Notes under the pieces: model-generated
What the model was told of the DNA's origin: nothing
The model's input: only the letters and a program-made list of their open reading frames with translations
The model's database searches: none
DNA from: Lewinellaceae bacterium
GTDB lineage: Bacteria > Bacteroidota > Bacteroidia > Chitinophagales > Saprospiraceae
Direction: 5' to 3'
Length of the DNA: 64,000 bases
NCBI GenBank assembly: GCA_016719605.1
Contig: JADJYW010000022.1
Location: forward strand, 75,970 to 139,969
Shown: positions 51,537 to 59,960 of the stretch, piece after piece
How the letters are laid out: each line of letters begins with the position of its first letter
Position numbering within the stretch: position 1 is the stretch's first letter
Made by a program: the position numbers and the translations under genes

Positions 51537-52226
51537 TCAAACGCGTCGAAACCGATGGCGGCGTTCAGGTCGGCCTGGTCGGCCAGATACGGCGGCTTTC
51601 GAGCAGGCACCACTGGCGTAAGCCGTGGAAAACTGGGTGCCGTTGAGCAGGGCCAGGGCTTCCTTGGCCTGGAAAGTGAGCGGTTCCCAGCCATGCAGTT
51701 GCAGCACCACGTCGGCGCGTTGGCGGCGACCTTCGTACCAAACCTCGCCCATGCCGGCTAAGGGCAGGCTCAGATGTGCCAGCGGGGCCAGGTCACCGGA
51801 AGCACCGAGCGAGCCGTGCTCCAGTACCACGGGTAAAATATCCGCGTTGAAAAAATCAATCAGGCGCCCCACGAGATCTTCCCGTACGGCGGAAAATCCG
51901 TAGCACAGGCTCTGAATCTTGAGCAGGAGCATGATGCGTACAATTTCCGGCGGCACGGGGTCGCCCATACCGGCGGCGTGGGATACCACCAGGTTGTGTT
52001 GCAGTTGCTCGATATCCGCATCCGAAATGCGGATATTGCACAAAGAGCCGAAGCCCGTGTTGATGCCGTAGTGGAGTGTGTGGTCGTGCCGGAGTTTGTT
52101 TTCCAGGTAGGTACGGCAGTGGCGCAGCCGGTGGCGGGCCTCATCGGAGAGGGCAAGCGAGCGGTTTTCCCGCAAAATAGCGGCAAGCGTTTCAAGGGAA
52201 AGGTGGTCCGGGCCGATCAGATGCAT
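51537..52226 (-). CDS. hutH: histidine ammonia-lyase, N-terminal fragment (frameshifted hutH)
   Basis: The start at 52226 (MHLIGPDHLSLETLAAIL) is the family start; a further ATG at 52298 is not needed. The key motifs are LHYGINTGFGSL (about 51-62), NLVVSHAAGMGDP and HGSLGASGDLAPLAHL with the Ala-Ser-Gly triad (142-144) that cyclises to the MIO cofactor. The reading turns to nonsense after LNGTQFSTAYAS near 51600, where one base is out of register. The protein is cytosolic. A -7 box TACCTTTG lies 26 bases upstream on the minus strand. Since both halves are well conserved, I read this as an intact gene with sequence errors rather than decay. Confidence 0.88.
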   Translation of the reverse strand: MHLIGPDHLSLETLAAILRENRSLALSDEARHRLRHCRTYLENKLRHDHTLHYGINTGFGSLCNIRISDADIEQLQHNLVVSHAAGMGDPVPPEIVRIMLLLKIQSLCYGFSAVREDLVGRLIDFFNADILPVVLEHGSLGASGDLAPLAHLSLPLAGMGEVWYEGRRQRADVVLQLHGWEPLTFQAKEALALLNGTQFSTAYASGACSKAAVSGRPGRPERRHRFRRV

Positions 52227-52251
52227 GATTAGTTTCAGGTGTGGTGGGCGG

Positions 52252-52259
52252 CAAAGGTA
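52252..52259 (-). promoter_or_regulatory. -7 promoter box of hutH
   Basis: The minus strand reads TACCTTTG, 26 bases ahead of the ATG at 52226. No sure -33 element. Confidence 0.45.
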
Positions 52260-52513
52260 GTGCTTGCCGTTAAAATCGTTTAACGGGGCGTTAATCACGG
52301 GTTAAGCATGCAAACTTTTTGGCTCGACGGATATTTTAAAAAGCAGGAAATCAATTGGTTGGATTTTTACAAACAAATTTTGTCCAACTTGCGGTGCAAC
52401 TGAACCCGCCTGCTTTCCGTCAGAATGCCGTCCAACACTTTTGCTAAATCTCGCGGAAATTGCCTGTTGCAAACTACCAACCACCTCTCAAAACTCAAAA
52501 CACATTATTGTTA

Positions 52514-53027
52514 TGATGAAGAAATTTGTGTCAACCGCCCTTTTGCCCTGTTACTTACCCTGTTTGCCTTGGCCCAACGTATCGCTTATGTCGACGTGAC
52601 AGCCGTTTTGGAAAGCATCCCGGACTACCAAAAGGCTCAGGAACAACTGGACCGCGTAGCCACGCAATGGCGCCAGGAAATTGCCCAGGAACAGGATGTA
52701 ATCAAGGGTCTGTACAGCAAGTTTCAGGCGGAGCAGGTGATGCTGAGCGAAGAAATGAAGCGCCAGCGCGAAGAGGAAATTTTGAACAAGGAAAAAGAAG
52801 TACGCGAACTCCAGCGGCGCAAGTTTGGCCCCGAGGGTGACCTGTTCAAAAAACGGGAGGAGCTCGTCAAGCCTATCCAGGAAAAAGTCTATGTCGCCAT
52901 CGAAAAATTTGCCACCGACAAGGGCTTCGAGTACATTTTTGAAAAAGGAAGCGCCTCCGGTATGCTCTTCGCCGATAAAAAATACGACAAGACCGAAGAT
53001 ATCAAAGCCATGCTTAAGCGAGGATAG
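52514..53027 (+). CDS. OmpH/Skp-family periplasmic chaperone (first of two), frameshifted in signal peptide
   Basis: The tandem ATGATG at 52514 opens a signal peptide MMKKFVSTAL which, if one T is added to the T4 run at 52541-52544, continues FALLLTLFALAQ and joins the frame of the mature protein. The mature part starts with RIAYVDVTAVLESIPDYQKA and has the long coiled-coil arms of Skp (WRQEIAQEQDVIKGLY, RQREEEILNKEKEVRELQRR), then IEKFATDKGFEYIFEKGSA. Skp-type trimers hold unfolded outer-membrane proteins in the periplasm. Bacteroidota usually encode two such genes in tandem before murI, as here. About 170 residues. Confidence 0.87.
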
Positions 53028-53120
53028 AAGGTTTCTGGTTTGAAGGTTTCTGGTTCGAAGGTTTTGGAAGGTTTCTGGTTGGGTGCCTCCTAACCAGAAA
53101 CCTTCCAACCAGAAACCTTC
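53027..53120. repeat. cluster of direct and inverted GAAGGTTTCTGGTT repeats
   Basis: There are three direct copies (53027-53040, 53042-53055, 53067-53080) and two inverted copies (53092-53105, 53107-53120). The inner pair forms a perfect 15-bp stem (53066-53080 with 53092-53106) around an 11-base loop. It fills the gap between the two Skp genes and could attenuate read-through or stabilise the upstream mRNA. Confidence 0.85.
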
Positions 53121-53131
53121 CAGCCTTTCTT

Positions 53132-53139
53132 TACCTTTG
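53132..53139 (+). promoter_or_regulatory. -7 promoter box of the second Skp gene
   Basis: TACCTTTG lies 33 bases before the ATG at 53173, after the repeat cluster, so the second gene may have its own promoter. A -33 element is not obvious. Confidence 0.5.
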
Positions 53140-53172
53140 CGCTCCATTTTTAACTGATTTTGATTTTAAACT

Positions 53173-53680
53173 ATGAAGAAGACTCTTTTGCTGACCCTTG
53201 GCCTGATAATGACCATTGCTGTCGTCGGCTTTTCCCAAAATTTGGTTACCTCAATTCCGTGGCCGTGCTTGTCCGAACTGCCGGAAGTCAAACAAGCGGA
53301 CAGCGACCTGAAAGCTTTCAGACCCAACTGACCAAAAAAGGTCAGGAAATGGTGAAGGAACTCCAGGATAAAGCCGCCGAACTGGAACGCAAAAAAGAAC
53401 AGGGCACCGTCTCGCCCAAGGACTACCAGACGCAAGCCGCAAAACTTCAGGAGGAAGAGGCTGCTATCGGCAAGTACGAGCAGGAAGTGTATGAAAAAAT
53501 GGCCAAAAACGCGAAATGCTCTATAAGCCTATCCTCGAACGGGTGAACACCGCCATGCAGGATGTTGCCAAAGAAAACGCCTACCTCATCGTGTTCGACA
53601 GCAGTACTCAAATCCTGCTTTACGGCGACGAGTCCCTGGATGTGACCCCGCTGGTAAAAGCCAAACTGGGGCTTAAGTAA
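53173..53680 (+). CDS. OmpH/Skp-family periplasmic chaperone (second of two), several frameshifts
   Basis: From the ATG at 53173 a signal peptide is clear (MKKTLLLTLGLIMTIAVVGF). The protein can then be followed only by changing frames at A4 53237-53240 (one A missing), TT 53269-53270 (one T extra), T3 53316-53318 (one T missing) and A5 53505-53509 (one A missing). The corrected text reads SQKFGYLNSVAVLSELPEVK, a coiled coil QTQLTKKGQEMVKELQDKAA, YKPILERVNTAMQDVAKENA and YLIVFDSSTQILLYGDE, a good Skp/OmpH match of about 168 residues ending at 53680. The stop shares one base with the murI start. Four indels in one conserved gene point to read error. Confidence 0.8.
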
Positions 53681-54501
53681 TGCCCGGCCCTATTGGTGTC
53701 TTTGACTCCGGCTACGGCGGCCTCACGGTATTCCGGGAGATCGAAGCCCGGCTGCCGCAGTACGACTACATTTATTTTGGCGACAACGCCCGCGCTCCCT
53801 ATGGCCCGCGCTCCTTCGATACCATCTACAAGTATACACTGGAATGTGTGCGGCACCTCTTCGACATGGGGTGCCGCTTAGTTATTTTGGCCTGCAACAC
53901 GGCCTCCGCCAAGGCGCTGCGCACCATCCAGCAGCACGATCTGCCCGGCTACGGCCCCGGCTACCGGGTACTCGGTGTGATCCGGCCGACTACCGAGATG
54001 ATCGGCCGGATCACCCGTAGCCGACAGGTGGGCGTGCTCGCTACGGTCGGTACCGTGCAGTCGGAGTCTTATGTTTTGGAAATCCACAAATTTTTCCCGG
54101 AGGTGCAGGTGTTTCAACAGGCCTGCCCGATGTGGGTGCCACTGATCGAAAACAACGAGCACAGCGGCCCTGGCGCCGATTATTTTGTGGAAAAATACAT
54201 TTGCGAACTGCTGGAGCAGTCTGAGCGCATAGACACGATCATCCTCGGCTGCACGCACTACCCGCTCCTGCTGGAAAAAATTCGCCGGTATGTACCACAA
54301 CCAATTCGCCTTTTGGCGCAGGGCGAGGTGGTAGCCGAACGCCTGGCCGATTACCTGGAGCGGCACCCGGAAATGGAAATCCTGTGCCGGAAAGAAGCGC
54401 AGCGCACTTTTTTCACCACCGAAACCCCGGAAGTATTCGATGCCAATGCCCGCCTTTTTTATGGAAAAGACATCCGCTCGCGGCACTTCGAACTCAAATA
54501 G
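53680..54501 (+). CDS. murI: glutamate racemase
   Basis: This codes for 273 residues. The features are IGVFDSGYGGLTVFREI at the start, the first catalytic Cys in VILACNTASAKALR, and the second in IILGCTHYPLLLEKI, plus FGDNARAPYGPRS. The enzyme makes D-glutamate for peptidoglycan. Length is normal. Its start codon overlaps the stop of the second Skp gene by one base, as in the common Bacteroidota order ompH-ompH-murI, so these three genes are probably co-transcribed; the BamA gene that often heads the cluster is not in the window. The convergent PorP/SprF gene ends 3 bp away. Confidence 0.95.
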   Translation: MPGPIGVFDSGYGGLTVFREIEARLPQYDYIYFGDNARAPYGPRSFDTIYKYTLECVRHLFDMGCRLVILACNTASAKALRTIQQHDLPGYGPGYRVLGVIRPTTEMIGRITRSRQVGVLATVGTVQSESYVLEIHKFFPEVQVFQQACPMWVPLIENNEHSGPGADYFVEKYICELLEQSERIDTIILGCTHYPLLLEKIRRYVPQPIRLLAQGEVVAERLADYLERHPEMEILCRKEAQRTFFTTETPEVFDANARLFYGKDIRSRHFELK

Positions 54502-54504
54502 CCT

Positions 54505-55539
54505 CTAAAATTTAGGGCAGAGGATTTCTTCGTTTTCGTACTCCCCGAGGTAGGCAATCGAAATTTCGAAGGCGCCCTGCCGCTGTCCGAACCCGAGCAC
54601 GCGCGGGTTGAGGTCGTAACTGAATCCGAACACCACATTGCTGACCTCGAAACCTACGAGGGCCACGACGGCATCCACGGCGAAGGAATCGTTGTTGCGC
54701 ACCGGGCGCACCCAGCCACCGAGGTGCAGTGCCGAGGAGCCGTACTTGCCAATTGCCGTGCGAAAGTTAGCCCCGGCGTTGATTTGTGCGTGCGGGCCTT
54801 GGGTAGCAAACAGCACACGGGGCAGCAGCGAGGTGCGGGAGTTGCCCAGCGGGATATTGGCCGAGAGTTGCCCGGAAATTTTTCGATACAGTTTTTCACC
54901 CGCCACGCCCTGACCGTAAAAAGACACCTCCGGCTCGAGAATGTGGTGCATGGCCACCCCGGCAAACAGGGCGCCCGAACGCCCGAAGCGCATCGAGTAG
55001 TTCAGCCCGACGTTGAGATCAGGATAGGCAAAATTGTTTTCCGGCAACAACTCGCCGCTGGGCAGCACATAGCCGGTTGCACCGTCAAATTCATCCTGAA
55101 ACTCCAGCGAAGCATAATTTACATTTCGCTGCGAAAGACCACCCTGCACCCCGAGGGTAAGGAACTGCCGCCCCTCCGTATCCAGCGCTTTGTGATAGGC
55201 TAAGGAAAGCGCGATCTGGGTCGTGCTGAAATCCACGACGTTTACCTTGTCGGTAAAAAACATCAGCCCCAGCCCTATGGCATCATTGGAGGGGCGTTTG
55301 CCGGGCGGATCGAAACGCAGGTCGCCGGCCACAGCAAAGGTGCGGATGGGGTTGTCCAGCACTTTGCGCCATTGGTCGCGGTAAACGGTGCTGACGCGGT
55401 AACGCCCCTCGAAAGCCCCCGTCAGGCCGGGGTTGAGCATCTGCGGCGATGCATAAAACTGGGTAAAATGCTGATCCTGTGCGGTGATACTCGGCAGGAA
55501 GGCAATTGAAAACAGGAGTAACAGGATACGGTTCGTCAT
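54505..55539 (-). CDS. PorP/SprF family type IX secretion system outer-membrane protein
   Basis: This codes for 344 residues from the ATG at 55539, with a signal peptide (MTNRILLLLFSIAFLPSITA); an ATG at 55593 is less suitable. The family pattern starts with QDQHFTQFYASPQMLNPGLTGAF and GRYRVSTVYRDQWRKVLDNP, and continues as a beta-barrel with alternating strands (AIGLGLMFFTDKV, GLNYSMRFGRSGALFAGVAM, VVFGFSYDLNPRVLGFG). PorP/SprF proteins work with the T9SS to export or hold cargo that has type B C-terminal domains. The gene upstream on the same strand (55594-59491) codes for just such a cargo, 54 bp away, so the two probably form an operon. A further -7 box lies between them. Confidence 0.93.
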   Translation of the reverse strand: MTNRILLLLFSIAFLPSITAQDQHFTQFYASPQMLNPGLTGAFEGRYRVSTVYRDQWRKVLDNPIRTFAVAGDLRFDPPGKRPSNDAIGLGLMFFTDKVNVVDFSTTQIALSLAYHKALDTEGRQFLTLGVQGGLSQRNVNYASLEFQDEFDGATGYVLPSGELLPENNFAYPDLNVGLNYSMRFGRSGALFAGVAMHHILEPEVSFYGQGVAGEKLYRKISGQLSANIPLGNSRTSLLPRVLFATQGPHAQINAGANFRTAIGKYGSSALHLGGWVRPVRNNDSFAVDAVVALVGFEVSNVVFGFSYDLNPRVLGFGQRQGAFEISIAYLGEYENEEILCPKF

Positions 55540-55559
55540 GTGTTTGGGCAAATTTTTGG

Positions 55560-55567
55560 CAAAAGTA
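55560..55567 (-). promoter_or_regulatory. -7 promoter box upstream of the PorP/SprF gene
   Basis: The minus strand reads TACTTTTG, 21 bases before the ATG at 55539, inside the short gap after the cargo gene. It may give extra expression of the barrel protein. Confidence 0.4.
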
Positions 55568-55593
55568 CGGTTAGATGGGGATATGCACAGCAC

Positions 55594-58500
55594 TCATCGC
55601 ACCACAGTCACCGAGCCGCTCAGGTTCTCGGTGCGTCCGTCCACGAGGAGCAATTCCAGTTGCCAGAGGTAAACCCCGGGTTGTACGGGCTTGCCTTTCC
55701 AGCGCCCGTCCCAAGCGCGGGACTCGTCTTTGGGCAACGTATTTTGCGTTTCATACACGAGGCTGCCCTAACGGTCGAAGATGTGCAGGCGTTTTACCAG
55801 TTGCACCGACGGGCCAAAACTGAGCAAAAAACGGCTGTTCAGGTCGGTTTGAGCGCTTGGCGCCAGCGCGTTCGGCACATACAGCAGCAGTTTTTTGTCT
55901 ACCTCAATGTACATCTCATCGGTGTCGGAGCAGCCGGCCGAGTTGGTCACGGTGAGTATGTACCGGATGTTGTTCAGTGGCGTAGCGATTGGGTCGGGGC
56001 AGTTGGCGCTGGCTCAGGTAGGAGGAATCTTCCCAGATAAATTGCAGCAGTTCGGGCGGGGTTGTCAGAAAGATATTGATCGGAATGGATTCTCCCAGCA
56101 GTACGGCGGCATCGGCAGGCAGGGTCACCACCACGGCGGGCGGCTCTGCTACCTCGATGTTTTGTTTTCCAATACACCCGTTCACGTCCTGCGCAAATAC
56201 CGTGTATGTGCCGGCAGCAAGGCCGTCAAAAGCGCTTTGCTGGAAAAATGACTGCCCGTCGAGACTGAACAGGACGGCCGGGTCGGGACTCTGGATTTGT
56301 ACCGCGCCGTTTTGTTCGCCAAAACACCGCACGGAGTCGGCGCTGAGATCAAACAAAATCGGGGGGAAATTGGTCACTTGCGCAGCGGCGGTTTTGGTGC
56401 AGTCGGCGGCATCGGTCACCGTGACGGCATAACTCCCGGCAGGCAAATTGGGCAAGACGGGCGCATCAGGCCCCGGTGCGCTCCACTGGTAGGAAAACGG
56501 GGGCACCCCGCCGCCAGCCACGGCTTCGAGCACCCCGTCCGATTCATCCACGCAGGTCGGGGTGGCATCTATGGTTAGTTGGATGGGCGGCAGCACGGTC
56601 AGTTGCACGGTGTGGGTGGAGTCGCAGCCGTTGCCGGCCGTGAACGTTTGCCGGTACGTCCCGGAAATGCCCTGGGGCTGCCCGAAGACGGGCGTGGTTT
56701 CGCCTGCACACAACACGATATTCTGGGCCGTAGCGAAGGTGTCTTTGGGCAATACTTTCACAAAAACCGTGGAATCACAGCCGGTAATGGCCGATAACAG
56801 GAAGGTTTTTTCGTCGCCGGGTTGCATCATCTGGCCGTTGTACGACAGGGTTTGCCCAAGGCAAACCGCCGTGTCCACCGAAATGAGGTAGGTGCCGACC
56901 GTAGTGCCGATCACCCGCACCCGCACGATGGAGTCGCAGCCATGCACGGTCTGCAAATCAAATGTCCGGCTCTGGTCGGGCGGAATGACCGTGCCGAACC
57001 AATCCACGGTGCGGCCATAACAAACCGTGGTGTCAATGGTGTAGTTGAACGTGTCGTGCACGGTAAAGTACACGGAGTCAATGCTGTAGCAGCCGTTGGT
57101 CAAACCCGCTGTGAGCACTACAAAACCCGACGTGCCAGGGCCGGCATCTGTATTCGGGCAAGTGGCGCAATTGACTGCCGGCGCGGGCTGCCAGGTGTAG
57201 ATATCGAAACCGGCTTGCCCCAAAGCCACCGTTTCGCCCTGGCAAATCACCTGGTCGGGGCCGAGTACGAGCACCGTGCTGCTGTCAATTCCGAGGGTAC
57301 GGGAGTCCGTCTGCGTGATGCCGCACACATCGGTGACGGTCACGGAATACGTTCCGGCATCGGGTGCCAGGAAAGTCGGGTTGGCGGAACTGTCTTGCCA
57401 AAGCCAGCCCACGAGGTCATTTCCGCCGGCATTGAGCAGCAGGGTGGCGTTGTCGCACAAGAGCGAGTCCGGGCCAAGATTCAGCGCAGCCGGGTTGTAG
57501 GGGAAAAACAGGGCGGTGATGTTATTGGCAAAAGCGCACTCGCCGATGGCGGTCACCGGGAAATCCTGCGCGAGGCTGAACGGCGCCGGGCGCGAGTGAT
57601 CGTCGTTGAGCACCAGAAACAGCGAGTCGTTGGCTATCCGGGGGATGCGGAACACGAAGGTGCGGCAGCTGTCGGGCGGCAAGTCAAAGCCGATCGGGGC
57701 GGCGCCAACCCACTGGGCCGCCGTGGTTTGGGGGTTGCCGCGGTAGGCGGAAACGGGCGTTTGCAGCGGCAGTTTGTTGTCGCCGTAGTTGCAAACGGTC
57801 ATGCTGACTTCTATGGAGTCGCCGATACAAACCAGCGTGGGCGAAGCAATAGCCCCGTCGGGCGCCGGGAAAGTGGGGTTAAAAAACTGGTTGAGAAAAC
57901 TGTTCATCCGCACGCCGTCGCCCACGATGTGCGGGTTTTGCTGGATGCGCGGCACGCTGAGGTCTTCGTTGATATTCGTATTGAAATAGGCGTGCTGGTT
58001 CCATACGCGGCGCGAGGAAATACCCGGCAAACCCACGGCTTCGTACGCTACTACGGTACCCTGAAAAACCGAACCGTTTTGGCCGCACTGGATCACGATC
58101 TCCGTTTGGCCGTCGCCGTCCACGTCCAGTACCAACGGGTTTTCGATATGCGTGGCCGACACACAGTTATCCTGCCATTTGACCTGTCCCGTAGCGCCCT
58201 CGATGACCTGCAAAAAATCCACACCCCGGTAGATCACATCGGCCGAACCGTCGCCGCAAAAATCATACACGCTGGAGCAGGTAATCGAGGAAGGGTCAAT
58301 GGCAAGCAGTTCCCACAGCAAGGTGAAATCGTTGTTCAGGGCGTAGAGTTTGGGAAACTCCACAAAACTGATTTCTAATTGTCCGTCGCCGTTCAGGTCG
58401 GCGATGTTCACCCGCGATGCCCCGTCCTCCCAGTTGCCGGGTAGTTGGAATTCCCGCAAAATGGTCGGCGTCTGGATATCCCAGCAATACACCGTGTTGA

Positions 58501-59491
58501 ACGAGCCTTTTCGGCCCTGCACAATAGCATCGAGGTCGCCGTCGCGGTCGAAGTCGGCAATGCTGGTGAATCCATCGGTAAACGCCGCAGGGGCGGTGAC
58601 AACGGGCGTGGTCACACCGGTGATCAGGTTCACAGATAACACTTGATTTCCGGCTACAATTTCCAGCCCTTCGCAGTCGGGGCAGAAACTATCCGGCAGC
58701 ACATCCATGGCTACCGGCGAAGCAAAGGAAAAGTTTTTGGAGACACGGGCGGGGTGTTCGCCGGCGGAGGCGCCGGCCCCGCCTTCGGCAAGCAGCGCGC
58801 CGGTTTGGCCGCTGAAAACCTGGTTGCCGATGTTGATTTCCGGCATGCCGTCGTGGTCGAAATCGGCGATATTAGGTACCGCAAAACGGGCGCGGTCGCC
58901 GTAGCCGACCAGATCGGGGCTGGTCCATTCCAACTGGCCGAGGTGGCTGTAGCAGCGGATGCGGCGGTCGTTGGCCACGAGGATGAACTCGCCGAAACCG
59001 TCGTTGTCGAGGTCGGCCATAGCCGGCGCGGTGCCGCCGGCCAGCGCCGAGGGGCTGATCACGACGGCTTTGGTGGTACCGGTAGCCCCGTCAATGATGT
59101 AAATCTGCGTGTTTTCTACATTGTAGGTCACGATTTCCGGGATGCCGTCGCGATCCATGTCGCCTGCCACGAGCACGGAATAGGTACCCGTTTCGGCTTC
59201 GCCGACCCACTGGATGCCGAGGCTGATGGTGTCGCAGGAAGGCAGAAAAAAACAATCGGCGGGACAGGACGTGTAGTAAAAATCGTCGCATTGGCCGGTA
59301 CAGGTACAGTCCGGGTCGTAGCAGTCTATGAGGCCGTCGCCGTCGTCGTCCACGCCGTTGTTGCAGATTTCGACGGGGGTTTGGGCGGAGAGAGCCGCTG
59401 GGGCCGTTAGCAACAAAAGAAAAAGAGCAAGCGGCAGGAAGGTAACGGGCAGGGCGCTCCAGCGCGCAAAAACGAATCGAAATTCAGGCAT
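55594..59491 (-). CDS. large FG-GAP/SprB-repeat surface protein with T9SS type B domain; one frameshift and one nonsense codon
   Basis: This is about 1298 residues when corrected. The start at 59491 gives a signal peptide that ends near PAALSAQ, followed by EICNNGVDDDGDGLIDCYD. Residues about 80-480 carry FG-GAP/VCBS-like propeller blades with calcium loops (DMDRDGIPEIV, DLDNDGFGEFIL, DFDHDGMPEINIG, DLNGDGQLEIS). Ig-like and SprB-like repeats follow (TCVDESDGVLEAVAGGGVPPF). The frame breaks near 56012 and resumes as TNSAGCSDTDEMYIEVD, then the type B sorting domain PNALAPSAQTDLNSRF, HIFDR. Codon 55768-55770 is TAG where Trp of FDRWG is expected; beyond it GSLVYETQNTLPKDE to SGSVTVVR ends at 55594. 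It probably is an adhesin exported with the PorP/SprF protein downstream. Confidence 0.87.
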
Positions 59492-59960
59492 GGTCAGGTA
59501 TGGCCTTTGGTTTGGTACAGGCGGAGAAACGACTTGAAACGGCGTTTGTTTCGCCCGTGGAAACGGTTAACGAATGGTGAAACCAGAGACTACGGCGGGA
59601 GCATGCGGATGGGGCCAGGATTAGACAAGAAACGGATGCCGGGGCAAAAGTCCGTGTTTTTTGGGGAATACTGCGATAGTCGCCAACTTGTCATTTCATT
59701 ATTTTTCGGCAAAAAAAAATTGTCAAATCAGCGTAACAGTAATCCTGCAAGATTTACATTTGTGGCGTAATCTTCTCCCCCCTCTTCGAAACTAATCCCG
59801 TTTTTTAAGATATATATGCTTCAGTGTCTCGTATGTTATGTGCGAGCCGCTATTTTTATTTACATTTTCCAAGTCGTCATGCATCTGTCGGCAACTTTGG
59901 GAAGGACATCTGATCTGATTTTTTCATCATCTCTAATATTACTAAAATCAAACTTCACCT
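59492..59960. other. intergenic region between divergent surface-protein genes
   Basis: This is 469 bp with no believable gene; a short open frame at 59816 overlaps the next gene and lacks support. A perfect -7 box TACATTTG lies at 59755-59762 on the plus strand, which would give the adhesin mRNA a leader of about 190 nt. The stretch 59695-59960 is clearly more AT-rich than its surroundings. Confidence 0.5.

Noticed and set aside
50745..52226. hutH as a decaying pseudogene
   Set aside because: All active-site motifs are conserved in the fragments, and similar one-base shifts hit many other genes in the window, so sequence error is the better explanation.
56822..58378. Plus-strand open frame of 518 codons
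   Set aside because: Antisense to the large T9SS cargo gene; His/Arg/Val-rich without domains.
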